Shown: positions 16,081-26,175, counted from the first letter of the stretch. The stretch: 64,000 nt of DNA from Acinetobacter vivianii (GCF_014635885.1 NZ_BMDR01000003.1:434001-498000); one strand, 5' to 3'. Program-made: numbers and translations. Notes: generated by a model not told the origin, from the letters alone.

Positions 16081-16551
16081 ATGGCAATTCGCCGTATTGA
16101 AGGTTTATTACATCTCGCAAGCGAAGGTCGTTATGCGATCTTAGTGGGTCGTTTCAACAGCTTCGTGGTTGAACATTTACTTGAAGGCGCAATCGACACT
16201 TTAAAACGTCATGGCGTTTCAGAAGATGCGATTACGGTTATTCATGCGCCAGGTGCATGGGAACTGCCAATCGTTGCGAAAAAATTAGCGGCTTCAAATA
16301 AATTTGATGCCATCATTGCATTAGGTGCAGTGATTCGTGGTAGCACACCACATTTTGATTTTGTTGCAGGCGAATGTGCGAAAGGTTTAGGTGTGGTTGC
16401 ACTTGAAAGCACAATGCCAGTGATCAATGGTGTCTTGACGACAGACAGCATTGAACAAGCAATTGAACGTTCTGGTACGAAAGCAGGAAATAAAGGTAGC
16501 GAAGCTGCATTGACTGCAATCGAAATGGTTAACTTATTAAAGGCAATTTAA
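16081..16551 (+). CDS. ribH: 6,7-dimethyl-8-ribityllumazine synthase
   Basis: A 156-aa enzyme that condenses the RibB product with the pyrimidine intermediate to give lumazine, the penultimate step to riboflavin. It has the substrate-binding [16 protein letters not shown] region, the PGAWELP motif at about 57-63 and the catalytic His in [11 protein letters not shown] at about residue 88. The ATG follows GAGG at six-base spacing, 11 bp after the ribB stop. Active enzymes assemble into pentamers or icosahedra. Confidence 0.97.
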   Translation: MAIRRIEGLLHLASEGRYAILVGRFNSFVVEHLLEGAIDTLKRHGVSEDAITVIHAPGAWELPIVAKKLAASNKFDAIIALGAVIRGSTPHFDFVAGECAKGLGVVALESTMPVINGVLTTDSIEQAIERSGTKAGNKGSEAALTAIEMVNLLKAI

Positions 16552-16554
16552 AGC

Positions 16555-17004
16555 ATGTCGCAAACACTTCAGGCCGCTTATGCAGCGAAACGCAAAGCAC
16601 GTCGTTTTGCTGTACAAGGGATTTATGAATGGCAAATGAGTCATAACCCTGTACATGAAATTGAAGCACGTACGCGTGTTGAAAATGCGATGCACAAAGT
16701 TGACCTTAACTATTACCATGAATTGCTCACTCAAGTGGTTGCTCAACATGAAGCCTTAGATGAGTTACTCATCCCGGTACTTGACCGTGAGCTAAATGCC
16801 CTTGATGGTGTAGAGCTTGCAACTTTGCGTTTAGGCGCTTATGAACTACGAGATCACCTCGAAGTTCCGTATCGTGTTGTACTTGATGAAGCAATTGAGT
16901 TAGCGAAACACTTTGGTGGTGCAGACAGCCATAAATACATCAATGGTGTATTAGACCGTCTTTCATCAAAACTTCGTGAAGCTGAAAAACAACAAGCAAA
17001 ATAA
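16555..17004 (+). CDS. nusB: Transcription antitermination factor NusB
   Basis: A 149-aa RNA-binding protein that joins NusE (S10) on boxA RNA to promote antitermination of rRNA operons. It has the family N-terminus [17 protein letters not shown] and the C-terminal [17 protein letters not shown] motif. It starts 3 bp after the ribH stop, a standard ribH-nusB coupling. Confidence 0.97.
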   Translation: MSQTLQAAYAAKRKARRFAVQGIYEWQMSHNPVHEIEARTRVENAMHKVDLNYYHELLTQVVAQHEALDELLIPVLDRELNALDGVELATLRLGAYELRDHLEVPYRVVLDEAIELAKHFGGADSHKYINGVLDRLSSKLREAEKQQAK

Positions 17005-17019
17005 TAGGCTTGATGTTGT

Positions 17020-17937
17020 ATGGCTGAGTTTTCCATTATTGAGCGCTACTTTAAGCGTACATCCAATGCAGATGTAAGTTTAGGCATCGGTGATGACTCA
17101 GCCATTGTCACCCCCCCTCCTTCACAACAATTGGTGATCTGTGCAGATACACTGGTTGCTGGTCGACATTTCCCCCTAGATACGGCTCCCCATGCTATTG
17201 GCTGGAAAAGTGTCGCTGTCAATTTATCTGATCTGGCTGCAATGGGTGCAAAACCCCACAGTATTTTACTGGCACTGAGCTTACCGACCGTTGATCACGA
17301 CTGGCTGGCTGGATTTAGTCAGGGGCTTTTCGATTGCTGCGATCAATTTGGTGTGAGCCTGATCGGTGGCGATACAACTCAAAGTAGTCAACTCACCATC
17401 AGTGTGACTGCGTTGGGCTGGATTGAACAAGGTCAGGCCATTACTCGTGCAGGCGCTCAGGTTGGTGATTATATTTGTGTCAGTGGGCAAGTTGGAGATG
17501 CAGCCTTTGGATTGCAGCATCTTGGTCATGCCCTGCAACAACGTCTGGACTACCCAACGCCACGCTGTCAACTCGGCCAACAGCTGAAAGGGTTGGCATC
17601 CAGCATGATTGATGTGTCAGATGGCTTGGCTCAGGATTTGGGTCATATTCTGAAAGCATCCAATGTCGGTGCAAAATTACAGCTTGATCAACTTCCGTTA
17701 GATCCATCACTAAAACAACTCGATCTGCAACAGGCTTGGCATTATGCACTTGCAGGCGGTGATGATTACGAATTATGCTTTACAATATCACCGCAAAACT
17801 TTAAGGAACTGTCGCGACAACAATTAGATGTTCCGATTACAATAATTGGCGAAATTACCCAACAAACTGGATTGTTATTTGAGTATATGGGCGAAACATG
17901 CCCGTTACATGTTCATGGATACCAACACTTTGCATAA
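17020..17937 (+). CDS. thiL: Thiamine-monophosphate kinase
   Basis: A 305-aa kinase that phosphorylates thiamine monophosphate to thiamine diphosphate. It shows the conserved N-terminus (EFSIIERYF), LGIGDDSAI at about 26-34, the metal-binding SVAVNLSDLAAMGAKP at about 67-82, and IGGDTTQS at about 115. C-terminally, MIDVSDGLAQDL and ALAGGDDYELCFT are present. It follows nusB by 15 bp and its end overlaps the next gene, so it is part of the same transcription unit. Confidence 0.97.
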   Translation: MAEFSIIERYFKRTSNADVSLGIGDDSAIVTPPPSQQLVICADTLVAGRHFPLDTAPHAIGWKSVAVNLSDLAAMGAKPHSILLALSLPTVDHDWLAGFSQGLFDCCDQFGVSLIGGDTTQSSQLTISVTALGWIEQGQAITRAGAQVGDYICVSGQVGDAAFGLQHLGHALQQRLDYPTPRCQLGQQLKGLASSMIDVSDGLAQDLGHILKASNVGAKLQLDQLPLDPSLKQLDLQQAWHYALAGGDDYELCFTISPQNFKELSRQQLDVPITIIGEITQQTGLLFEYMGETCPLHVHGYQHFA

Positions 17938-18436
17938 ACCTCCCATTCACTTTAACCAAATGTCTTGGTTTGACCGTTTCATCGTTTTTTGCGGTGTCGG
18001 TTTCGGTTCTGGTTTAGCACCTAAAGCACCGGGTACATTTGGTTCGGCCTTTGCACTCCTGTTTATGCCACTATGGGTATATCTCGGTCTGTCTGCTAGC
18101 ATCGTTGTGGTCATTTTAATGTCATTGATTGGCATTTATATCTGTGGCCATACAGCAAAAGTAATCAATGTCCACGACGATGGACGTATTGTGTGGGACG
18201 AGTTTGCAGGACAATCCATTAGCCTGCTCCCTTTGCTTTATTTGCAACAAGTGAACTGGTTATGGGTCATTGTTGGATTCGTATTATTCCGTATATTTGA
18301 TGTCTGGAAACCATTCCCGATCAGCTGGGCAGATCAGAAAGTTTCTGGCGGCTTTGGAATCATGCTCGACGATATCATTGCGGGACTTTGGGCAGCACTC
18401 TGTATTCTTATTATTCATTTTTATATTTTGACTTAA
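17915..18436 (+). CDS. pgpA: Phosphatidylglycerophosphatase A
   Basis: A 173-aa inner-membrane enzyme that dephosphorylates phosphatidylglycerophosphate to phosphatidylglycerol. It has the family features [16 protein letters not shown] near the start, the acidic [13 protein letters not shown] motif in the middle, and a C-terminal [27 protein letters not shown] block. Three or four membrane helices are visible. The start is uncertain: ATGs at 17909, 17915 and 17960 are in frame and none has a strong ribosome-binding site. I give 17915, which overlaps thiL by 23 bp and suits coupled translation. Confidence 0.93.
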   Translation: MDTNTLHKPPIHFNQMSWFDRFIVFCGVGFGSGLAPKAPGTFGSAFALLFMPLWVYLGLSASIVVVILMSLIGIYICGHTAKVINVHDDGRIVWDEFAGQSISLLPLLYLQQVNWLWVIVGFVLFRIFDVWKPFPISWADQKVSGGFGIMLDDIIAGLWAALCILIIHFYILT

Positions 18437-18456
18437 GCCATAAATTAGAGTTAGTT

Positions 18457-19821
18457 ATGTCAACAACTGTTATTATTCTTGCAGCAGGGAAAGGAACGCG
18501 AATGCGTTCACAACTACCAAAAGTATTACAACCATTGGCAGGTCGTCCACTGCTGGGCCATGTGATCCAGACGGCAAAAAAACTGAATGCGCAAAATATT
18601 ATTACCATTTATGGGCATGGCGGTGAGTTGGTTAAACAAAGCTTTGCTGCCGAGCAAATTGAATGGGTCGAGCAGGCTGAACAGTTAGGCACAGGTCATG
18701 CGGTTCAAATGACTTTACCAGTACTACCGCAAGATGGTATTTCCTTAATTCTCTATGGTGATGTGCCACTCGTTCGTCAAAGTACGCTTGAACAATTATT
18801 AGAAGCTTCGAGTCAATCTGGTATCGGTATGATCACCCTGAATGTTGAAAATCCAACAGGTTATGGTCGTATCGTTCGTCAAGCTGGCAAAATTCAGGCC
18901 ATTGTTGAACATAAAGATGCCAATGAAGAACAGCGCCAGATTCAGGAAATTAATACAGGTATTTATTGCGTCAGCAATGCTAAATTGCATCAATGGTTAC
19001 CAAAGCTCTCTAATAATAACGTTCAGGGTGAATATTACCTGACTGATATTGTGGCAATGGCAGTTGAAGATGGCTTAGAAATTGCGTCTATTCAGCCTGA
19101 GCTAGAATTCGAAGTTGAAGGTGTCAACGACCGTCTGCAACTAGCGACCTTAGAGCGCCAATTCCAGCAACAGCAAGCCAAAGAGTTAATGCAACAAGGT
19201 GTTCATCTGATTGACCCAAATCGTTTTGATTTGCGCGGCAGTCTCAAGTGCGGTCAAGATGTACAAATCGATGTCAATGTCATCATTGAAGGTGACTGCG
19301 AACTTGGCGATAACGTCCACCTCGGCGCTGGCTGTATCTTAAAGAATACCCGTATTGCGGCAGGTACCAAGGTTAAGGCCTATAGTATTTTTGAAAACGC
19401 GGTAGTTGGAGAAAATACCCAGATTGGGCCATTCGCGCGTTTACGCCCAGGCGCTAATCTTGCCAATGACGTGCATATCGGCAACTTTGTTGAAGTAAAG
19501 AATTCAAATATTGGTCTTGGTTCTAAAGCCAACCACTTCACTTATCTAGGTGATGCGGATATCGGTGCAGGCTGTAACATTGGTGCAGGCACCATTACCT
19601 GTAACTATGATGGTGCCAACAAACACCGTACCATTATTGAAGACAATGTATTTATTGGAACCAATAACTCATTGGTTGCACCAATCAAAATCGGTCAGGG
19701 TGCGACCACAGGTGCGGGATCTACCTTAACACGAGATGTGGCTGAGCGTAGTTTGGCTGTGGAACGAGCAAAGCAGTTTGAAAAAGCGGATTATCAACGT
19801 CCCCAAAAACTGAAAAAATAA
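18457..19821 (+). CDS. glmU: Bifunctional UDP-GlcNAc pyrophosphorylase / GlcN-1-P acetyltransferase
   Basis: A 454-aa enzyme for the last two steps to UDP-GlcNAc, precursor of peptidoglycan and LPS. The N-terminal uridyltransferase (about 1-228) has [20 protein letters not shown] at residues 7-26 and YGDVPL at about 101-106. The C-terminal left-handed beta-helix acetyltransferase (about 250-450) has hexapeptide repeats and [10 protein letters not shown] at about 384-393. The ATG at 18457 is chosen because the motif spacing then matches the family. It is followed after 12 bp by glmS, as in many proteobacteria. Confidence 0.97.
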   Translation: MSTTVIILAAGKGTRMRSQLPKVLQPLAGRPLLGHVIQTAKKLNAQNIITIYGHGGELVKQSFAAEQIEWVEQAEQLGTGHAVQMTLPVLPQDGISLILYGDVPLVRQSTLEQLLEASSQSGIGMITLNVENPTGYGRIVRQAGKIQAIVEHKDANEEQRQIQEINTGIYCVSNAKLHQWLPKLSNNNVQGEYYLTDIVAMAVEDGLEIASIQPELEFEVEGVNDRLQLATLERQFQQQQAKELMQQGVHLIDPNRFDLRGSLKCGQDVQIDVNVIIEGDCELGDNVHLGAGCILKNTRIAAGTKVKAYSIFENAVVGENTQIGPFARLRPGANLANDVHIGNFVEVKNSNIGLGSKANHFTYLGDADIGAGCNIGAGTITCNYDGANKHRTIIEDNVFIGTNNSLVAPIKIGQGATTGAGSTLTRDVAERSLAVERAKQFEKADYQRPQKLKK

Positions 19822-19833
19822 GAGGATAAAATT

Positions 19834-21672
19834 ATGTGTGGTATTGTTGGTGGCGTTGCTGAACGTTGTGTAACCGAGATTCTGATCGAAGGTCTAAAAC
19901 GTCTGGAATATCGTGGCTATGACTCTGCAGGTTTAGCCTTGCTCAATAAACAGCAAATCCTGCGTGAACGTCGCGTAGGTAAAGTGGCTAATCTAGCTGA
20001 AGCCGTAGCAGAACAGCATTTAACAGGTAATGTGGGTATTGCACATACCCGTTGGGCAACACACGGTAAACCGACTGAAAACAATGCGCATCCACACGTT
20101 TCTGGCAATGTAGCAGTTGTACATAACGGTATTATTGAGAACTACCAAGAACTTAAAGATGAATTACAAGCTTTAGGTTATGTCTTCACCTCTCAAACAG
20201 ATACAGAAGTTGTTGCGCATCTCGTTAATGAAGCACTAAAACAAACTGATAGTCTGCTGGAAGCGGTACAAAAGATTACACCTCGCCTAAAAGGGGCTTA
20301 TGCACTCGGTATTGTACATACAGCACATCCAGATGAGCTGATTACCGTGCGTGAAGGCTCTCCACTGGTCATTGGTGTGGGTATTGGTGAGAACTTTATC
20401 AGTTCAGACCAGTTGGCTTTGTTGCCTGTGACCAATCGCTTTGTTTATTTAGAAGAAGGCGATATTGCACGCTTAACCCGTAATAGCATTGAAGTTTTTG
20501 CAAATGGTGAAGCGGTTGAACGCCCAGTCAAAGAATTAGATGCAACGGTTAGTAATGCTTCTAAAGGCGAATATAAGCACTTCATGCTCAAAGAAATTTA
20601 TGAGCAACCTGAAGCGATTCAGCAAACTATTTCTCAAGCATTGAATGGCAATAGCTTACGCGAAGATTTCTTAAATCATGCCGATGCCGATTTCAGTAAA
20701 ATCCAGCAAATTCAAATCATTGCCTGTGGTACCAGCTACCATGCGGGTATGATTGCCAAATACTGGTTCGAGCAATTGATTGGCGTGCCTTGTCAGGTTG
20801 AAATCGCAAGTGAATTCCGCTATCGCACACCTGTTATCGTTGCCAATACGCTGTATATCTGTATTTCTCAATCAGGTGAAACTGCGGATACCTTAGCTGC
20901 GTTACGTGAAACTCAAAAACGTGCCAAAGCCAACAACATTGACATCACGACAATGACGATTTGTAATGTCGCAACCTCATCAATGGTGCGTGAAACAGAT
21001 CACCATTTACTGACGCTGGCTGGCCCTGAAATTGGTGTGGCATCAACCAAAGCCTTTACCACTCAGCTTGCGGCATTGATGTTGTTAATCCTGAAAATTG
21101 GTCAGGTGAAACAACGCCTTTCTGATGCCCAGCTGAATGAAATTGCTACTGCTTTATGGCACTGCCCGAAAGTCATTTTAGATACCTTGCAAGGTGATAC
21201 TGAAATTCTTCGCTTGTCTGCGCTGTTCGTGGAAAAGAATCACTGTCTGTTCTTGGGTCGTGGAACACATTTCCCAATCGCACTTGAAGGCGCATTGAAA
21301 CTGAAAGAAATTTCATATATTCATGCTGAAGGTTATGCCGCGGGTGAATTAAAGCATGGTCCCCTTGCTTTAGTTGACAACGAAATGCCTGTAGTTATCT
21401 TGGCACCGCATGATGAAATGCTCGATAAACTGAAATCGAACATGGAAGAAGTACAAGCACGGGGTGGTGAATTATTTGTTTTCGCGGATGAGAACAGTGG
21501 TATTCACGGTAAAGACCGTCAACACGTCGTACATATTCCAGCAGTCAATGAATGGCTAGCGCCAATCGTTTACAGCGTACCAGTACAATTATTGTCTTAC
21601 CATGTCGCTGTATTACGTGGAACTGATGTCGATCAGCCACGTAACCTCGCTAAGAGTGTAACGGTAGAATAA
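19834..21672 (+). CDS. glmS: Glutamine-fructose-6-phosphate aminotransferase (isomerizing)
   Basis: A 612-aa enzyme making glucosamine 6-phosphate from fructose 6-phosphate and glutamine, the committed step to UDP-GlcNAc. The N-terminal glutaminase has Cys2 as nucleophile (MCGIVGG), with HTRWATHGKP at about 71-80 and HNGIIENYQEL at about 97-107. Two SIS sugar-isomerase domains follow (CGTSYHAG at about 297; LFLGRGTHFPIALEGALKLKE at about 471), ending in the family C-terminus LAKSVTVE. An AGAGG-type ribosome-binding site precedes the ATG. Confidence 0.98.
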   Translation: MCGIVGGVAERCVTEILIEGLKRLEYRGYDSAGLALLNKQQILRERRVGKVANLAEAVAEQHLTGNVGIAHTRWATHGKPTENNAHPHVSGNVAVVHNGIIENYQELKDELQALGYVFTSQTDTEVVAHLVNEALKQTDSLLEAVQKITPRLKGAYALGIVHTAHPDELITVREGSPLVIGVGIGENFISSDQLALLPVTNRFVYLEEGDIARLTRNSIEVFANGEAVERPVKELDATVSNASKGEYKHFMLKEIYEQPEAIQQTISQALNGNSLREDFLNHADADFSKIQQIQIIACGTSYHAGMIAKYWFEQLIGVPCQVEIASEFRYRTPVIVANTLYICISQSGETADTLAALRETQKRAKANNIDITTMTICNVATSSMVRETDHHLLTLAGPEIGVASTKAFTTQLAALMLLILKIGQVKQRLSDAQLNEIATALWHCPKVILDTLQGDTEILRLSALFVEKNHCLFLGRGTHFPIALEGALKLKEISYIHAEGYAAGELKHGPLALVDNEMPVVILAPHDEMLDKLKSNMEEVQARGGELFVFADENSGIHGKDRQHVVHIPAVNEWLAPIVYSVPVQLLSYHVAVLRGTDVDQPRNLAKSVTVE

Positions 21673-21709
21673 TAAAATTATTAACTCTACACAGTTAATA
21701 ATCAAAAAT

Positions 21710-21749
21710 AGCCCAGACATATTAAATAAAAAGTATGCTGGGCTTTTTT
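21710..21749 (+). terminator. glmS terminator
   Basis: AGCCCAG-A-CATA pairs with TATG-CTGGGCT across a loop (21710-21743) and is followed by a run of T. Confidence 0.85.
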
Positions 21750-22494
21750 ATAACTGAATCACAGAATAGCGTAATCAAGTTAAGATAAAGATCATCAAAT
21801 AATCCAAAGTAAATCATTAATAAGATTCAAATTTTGAATTTCATAAAACGTAGAATATACCAATTAATTCAGCGATCTATAACACGCTAAAACAATCTTT
21901 GCCAAAAGATGAATAGGGCTAAAATCCAATCTATGTGTGCTCTCAGTATCTCTAGTGAGAACAATATAGGGAAGAATAAAATCTACCCCTCTCATAAATC
22001 ATCTTTGCCTTAGATATTTTTTATTACATTCGTCAACATTAAAACTTCAAATTTTCCAGATATTGATAGTCAGAATTTTTGCACTTCGTTATAAATACTT
22101 TAATAGATAAGCTCAAGCTTTAAACTGATTTAATTATATATAAATCAGTTAATTAGAAAACGCAGAAAGCATATTTAGCTCAACCCGTACTTATGAAAAT
22201 CTAACACTGACAAAGCCTACGAATAGGAAATGGAGAACCTTATGGCTTTTTTAAACACAAATCGATAGGGAAATAAATTTTATTTCCTCTTAGATGCACT
22301 ATAGATAGGGATGGTCTTTATACAAAAAATTAAGCCACAAAAGTAACCGGCTTTTTAGCCCAGTCGTGCCTAATTTTCTGAACAGCTCTTCACTCATCGT
22401 GAACAACCCAACCTCTGTACTATCTATTTTAGCGAATCTAAATCTATAGTTATTTAAAAAATAACGATTTTCTTTTTAATATCAGGATTAAAAT
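21750..22494. other. Long AT-rich intergenic region upstream of the aminotransferase
   Basis: About 745 bp with no credible protein gene. It contains a perfect 10-bp inverted repeat AACTGATTTA/TAAATCAGTT with an 8-bp centre (22123-22132, 22141-22150), which could be an operator. It also contains an eight-codon mini-ORF (22242-22268, MAFLNTNR) preceded by GGAG that may be a leader peptide or the remnant of a lost gene. Composition is lower in GC than the glm operon upstream. Confidence 0.5.
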
Positions 22495-23835
22495 ATGAAA
22501 CTTGATTACGCTGAATCTTTAAGAAAATTCTCTGAAACTTTCAATCTTTCCAAGGAAGAAACATCTAAAGGGAATGATCAAATCCCAGGTGGTTTTAGTC
22601 GTAGAACGTTTGCCTATGGCCCGCATGCAATTTTCGCTGAGCGAGGTGAAGGCCAATATGTTTATACAATTGAAGGTAAAAAACTACTCGATCTGAATAA
22701 TAACTTTTCGACCAATGTCACTGGTCACAATCACCCTGAAATTCTCAAAGCTATTCAGGAAGTCCTGAAAAAGGGATTCTCATTTGGTAATCCTGTAAAT
22801 TACGAGTTAGAGCTTGCCCAACTCCTATGCCAACGAATTGATTCTATTGAGAAGGTTAAATTCTTCTGTTCCGCTAGCGAGGCATGTTTGAGTGCGATCC
22901 GTATCGCCCGAGGATACACAGGAAAAAATAAAATAGCCAAATTCGAAGGGGGTTATCATGGATTCTGTGACGATTTAGCAATTTCTGCACATCCAACACC
23001 TGCTAGTTTTCCAGGTCCAGACTTCCATCCAAAGCCATTACCAGATTCAGCAGGGATCCCAACCTACAAAAGCGATAATGTCATTGTATTAGTACAAAAT
23101 GATTATCAAGCATGCGAAAGTATTCTTCGTAATCATGCAGATGATGTAGCTTGTGTCATTATGGAATTGCAGTCAGGCGCAGGAGGAGTCGTTGAGCTTG
23201 ATAAGGAATTTGTTGCTCGTATTCGAAAGCTTACTCAGGAGCTTGGTATCCTTTTAATCATTGATGAAACCATGACCTTACGTGCAGCTAAAGGAGGACT
23301 ACAGAGTATCTATCAGGTCCATCCAGATCTTACTGTAATGGGTAAAATGATTGGAGGTGGGCTTCCTATTGGTGCTGTAGGTGGTCGTCGCGAAATCTTC
23401 CGTGTTCTAGAAGAAAATCAAGTGCTTATTTCAGGCACACATCATGGACATCCACTTTCATGTGCAGCCGGTAGCGCTTGTTTACGAGTCATGAATGATG
23501 AAGCTTACGAGCATTTGAATCGTATGGCAAAAAGAATCAAGGATGAACTCAATCACTGGGCGAAAGCATCTAATTATCCTTTTATTGTTTATGGTGCATT
23601 TTCAATGCTAGGGTATGCATTTACCAAAGAAATTGGCCAAGAAATCAAAACTCATCGTGACTATTGGCATAAAATTGATGAAGATTCTATGAATACTTAT
23701 GCATTGGAAATGGCAACGCAAGGCTACTTTCCTGTGCATCGTGGACAAATTGGTCTTACATTACCCATGACCGATGAAGATATCAGTGGATATATCGAAA
23801 CCACTAAAGCAATTATCCAAAAAATGCATGAATGA
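22495..23835 (+). CDS. Class III PLP-dependent aminotransferase / HemL-like aminomutase paralogue
   Basis: A 446-aa PLP enzyme resembling glutamate-1-semialdehyde aminomutase: an early PGGFSRRT segment (31-38), ARGYTGKNKIAKFEGGYHG (138-156), the PLP-contact Asp at about 257 (IIDETMT) and the Schiff-base Lys at about 284 (MGKMIGGGLPIGAVGG). Differences from genuine HemL are clear. The usual NSGTEA is CSASEA, and the usual DEVMTGFR is DETMTLRAAKGG. It is therefore probably a specialised aminomutase or aminotransferase with another substrate. The gene is isolated, AT-rich, flanked by long non-coding DNA and convergent with an AraC regulator, which suggests horizontal acquisition. The actual reaction is unknown. 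Confidence 0.8.
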   Translation: MKLDYAESLRKFSETFNLSKEETSKGNDQIPGGFSRRTFAYGPHAIFAERGEGQYVYTIEGKKLLDLNNNFSTNVTGHNHPEILKAIQEVLKKGFSFGNPVNYELELAQLLCQRIDSIEKVKFFCSASEACLSAIRIARGYTGKNKIAKFEGGYHGFCDDLAISAHPTPASFPGPDFHPKPLPDSAGIPTYKSDNVIVLVQNDYQACESILRNHADDVACVIMELQSGAGGVVELDKEFVARIRKLTQELGILLIIDETMTLRAAKGGLQSIYQVHPDLTVMGKMIGGGLPIGAVGGRREIFRVLEENQVLISGTHHGHPLSCAAGSACLRVMNDEAYEHLNRMAKRIKDELNHWAKASNYPFIVYGAFSMLGYAFTKEIGQEIKTHRDYWHKIDEDSMNTYALEMATQGYFPVHRGQIGLTLPMTDEDISGYIETTKAIIQKMHE

Positions 23836-23856
23836 AGCCAAGTTATAAAATAATAG

Positions 23857-23898
23857 ACATCCATTATTATCTTATTTAATAAAATAATGGATGTTGTT
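23857..23898. terminator. Bidirectional terminator between the aminotransferase and AraC genes
   Basis: A perfect 12-bp inverted repeat ACATCCATTATT/AATAATGGATGT (23857-23868, 23883-23894) with a 14-base loop lies between two convergent genes. It is AT-rich with a short T-rich tail on the plus strand. Confidence 0.7.
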
Positions 23899-23912
23899 AT
23901 TTATAGCCCAAG

Positions 23913-24848
23913 TCACCTCGAAAGCTCTAATGTTGTTGAGGGTAATTCTCCAAATAATCCCTTATAATCTTGTGCAAATTGAGAAAAATGCCAAAATCCC
24001 CAATATGAGGCAACCTGACTAACCGTCGTTTTTTCTTCATTGGCTAATAGCATTTTTCTTGCACAATTTAGCTTCCAGTATTTTAGAAATAAAGATGGGC
24101 TACACCCTATAATAATTTCAAAATAATTTTGCAAGGTTCTTCTAGATGTATTGGTAACCTTACAAAAGTCTTCAACTGTAATTGGCAGATCGCTATTACT
24201 TTGTAAATAATATAGAATTTCTTTAATGACCCGTTCTGCTTTATTCTTAGCTTTCTTATGTTCGAGCTTGTCATTCCTAATGGAATTTATATATTCACAA
24301 CCAATATCAGTAAAATCTGAAATAATATCTTTTTTAGCTACCTCATTTAAAAAAATATTTTCAAATGCGTTAAATAAGAACCTAATTTTATTATAAATTT
24401 TATTATTTAGTTCAGCATTTCTGCTTAAACTCATCATGTCTTCTAATTGTTCAATATCATCCCCGACCAATGATTGCAGTGGCATTTGCAACGCATAGAA
24501 CTTTGATTCTTCAGGTGTTTTTATCAAAATCTCTTGATTGGGTCTAATACTAATAATATCTGAATTTTCTACTGTATGTCCTAGACAAATCGCTGGAGAT
24601 TGAAAATTTCGAAATATACCTATACATAAAACCCCTTGCTGACAGCATCCTTCTTGAAATACTGCAGTTGATAGCTTTTCCTCATAAATTTCTATATCAC
24701 CAAGCCAGATCTTACTTAGATTACCAATGAACTTTCCAGAAGATACTTGGTGATAAGAAAACTCCCAATCTTCTATCAATTTTGTATGATAATAAGGATC
24801 TATATGACCATTATGAGATACATATCCAAATTCCAAATTTTCTTTCAT
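23913..24848 (-). CDS. AraC-family transcriptional regulator
   Basis: A 311-aa regulator starting at the ATG at 24846-24848, preceded by AAGGA. The N-terminal region (about 1-190) is a sensor domain without recognised motifs. The C-terminal 100 residues hold two helix-turn-helices, with ITVEDFCKVTNTSRRTLQNYF and WGFWHFSQFAQDYKGLFGELPS. The second closely matches the EutR-like AraC group. It is strongly AT-rich, ends 77 bp from the aminotransferase gene on the opposite strand, and is followed upstream by 475 bp of non-coding DNA. The pair looks like an acquired islet in which this protein controls the aminotransferase, but that is inference. Confidence 0.85.
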   Translation of the reverse strand: MKENLEFGYVSHNGHIDPYYHTKLIEDWEFSYHQVSSGKFIGNLSKIWLGDIEIYEEKLSTAVFQEGCCQQGVLCIGIFRNFQSPAICLGHTVENSDIISIRPNQEILIKTPEESKFYALQMPLQSLVGDDIEQLEDMMSLSRNAELNNKIYNKIRFLFNAFENIFLNEVAKKDIISDFTDIGCEYINSIRNDKLEHKKAKNKAERVIKEILYYLQSNSDLPITVEDFCKVTNTSRRTLQNYFEIIIGCSPSLFLKYWKLNCARKMLLANEEKTTVSQVASYWGFWHFSQFAQDYKGLFGELPSTTLELSR

Positions 24849-25323
24849 TGCAATTTCCTTTTTTGCAAATAGTCCTTGATAGCAAAAAAATACCGCCCCA
24901 ATGAAATAAACTCTTATTCTCTACCTTGCCCTGTTCCTTTCATCCAAAAGAAATTTTTTAAATTTATATAAAAAAGAGAGGAAATTATAAAAATCATATA
25001 TTTGCACAAGAAATAGAGATGTTTTTATCTAATATTAATTTTATATAATTAAAGCTTTCATCTCTTGGCTAAAATTTAACACATGCACAAAATTCGTTCA
25101 AAATCTATATTTCATCATTATTGTATAATTTAAGTTTCTTTTGTCTAATTAATAAAAAATAATTGTTCTAAAGCTTTGTATTTAAAATACTTTCTATATA
25201 AGAAATAAATTGTATTGCTATAAATTTCTTATAATTTACAGCAACACGATTTTCAAATAAATAACTACAGCACGCCCTTAATTATTTTTATTTTTCAAAT
25301 GTTAAGAATAAAACAGAACAGAT
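24849..25323. other. Non-coding AT-rich region
   Basis: About 475 bp of very AT-rich DNA lie between the AraC gene and the YitT gene. Part must hold the AraC promoter. I see no reading frame with a ribosome-binding site, no RNA gene and no repeat of note. It forms the right flank of the low-GC islet. Confidence 0.5.
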
Positions 25324-25962
25324 TTACGCAATATAGCGTGTGGTTTTATGATTCAGCAGAATAATCGAATTTAAAATAATGACACCCATAATTGAAACCA
25401 GAATCAACTTCCAGTCTACAAACAGCAATGACGTGAGCAAGATTGCCATATCAATGCCCAACTGCACTTTACCTGCCGGGATATCGAAGCGTTCCTGTAA
25501 ATACAATGCAAGCAAATTGATCCCGCCTAGACTTGAACGGTGTCTAAATAAAATCAGGAAACTGACACCCATCAAGACATTGGCAAAAATGGCTGCATAA
25601 ATCGGATTGACGTCAGAAAGATGAAAAAACTGGGGAATGATTGCAGAAAAACCTGCCAGTAAAGCAACCGCAATAAAGGTTTTAACCACCAAGGCCATGC
25701 CCATTTTTTTATAGGCAAAATAATAGAATGGAATATTGATGAAGAAGAATAAAACACCAAATTTAATGTCGGTAATATAGTGGAGGAGTAAAGACAGACC
25801 TGCTGTTCCTCCAGTCATAATGCCAGCTTGCTGCAATAAGGTCATGGCAAAAGAAAGGATAAATGTACCCGTCAACAGCGCCAATGCATCTTCAACTTTG
25901 GAATGTTGGTCAATTATAGGCACGACTGGACTGACCAGAGATACATTTTGCTCGGTATTCAT
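25324..25962 (-). CDS. YitT-family membrane protein
   Basis: A 212-aa membrane protein with about six helices. It has the YitT-like features GIMTGGTAGLSLLLHY at about 46-61 and a conserved SSLGGINLLALYLQ around 143-156. It starts at the ATG at 25960-25962 (MNTEQNVSL); the TTG at 25977 is an alternative. The family has no settled function, though transport of small metabolites is often suggested. It lies downstream of the Lrp gene on the same strand, 213 bp away, so Lrp control is possible. Confidence 0.82.
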   Translation of the reverse strand: MNTEQNVSLVSPVVPIIDQHSKVEDALALLTGTFILSFAMTLLQQAGIMTGGTAGLSLLLHYITDIKFGVLFFFINIPFYYFAYKKMGMALVVKTFIAVALLAGFSAIIPQFFHLSDVNPIYAAIFANVLMGVSFLILFRHRSSLGGINLLALYLQERFDIPAGKVQLGIDMAILLTSLLFVDWKLILVSIMGVIILNSIILLNHKTTRYIA

Positions 25963-26050
25963 AAGGGTAAAACTCAATCACAGAACAGCAGAAGGGAGAG
26001 ATGCCTTCCAAATAAAAGGCGGCATATTTGATCATTTTTATTGTAAATAC

Positions 26051-26089
26051 GCAATTTATTCTTATATTTTTGCCATAAATGCAATTTAT
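26051..26089. promoter_or_regulatory. Direct repeats upstream of the YitT gene, possible Lrp site
   Basis: GCAATTTAT occurs at 26051-26059 and again at 26081-26089, exactly 30 bp apart (about three helical turns), in an AT-rich stretch between the Lrp gene and the YitT gene. Phased AT-rich repeats are typical of Lrp-family binding, but the assignment is only inferred. Confidence 0.35.
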
Positions 26090-26175
26090 ATTCAAAATAA
26101 GCCATTTAATATAAACAGCTCATTTTCAGTCAGTCATAGCTTTCTGATCCATCTTTCATTAAAAATCAGCTATTT

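Noticed and set aside
22495..23835. Genuine hemL (glutamate-1-semialdehyde aminomutase)
   Set aside because: The fold and PLP Lys fit, but two signature motifs are altered and the gene sits in an isolated AT-rich islet with an AraC regulator, unlike a core haem gene.
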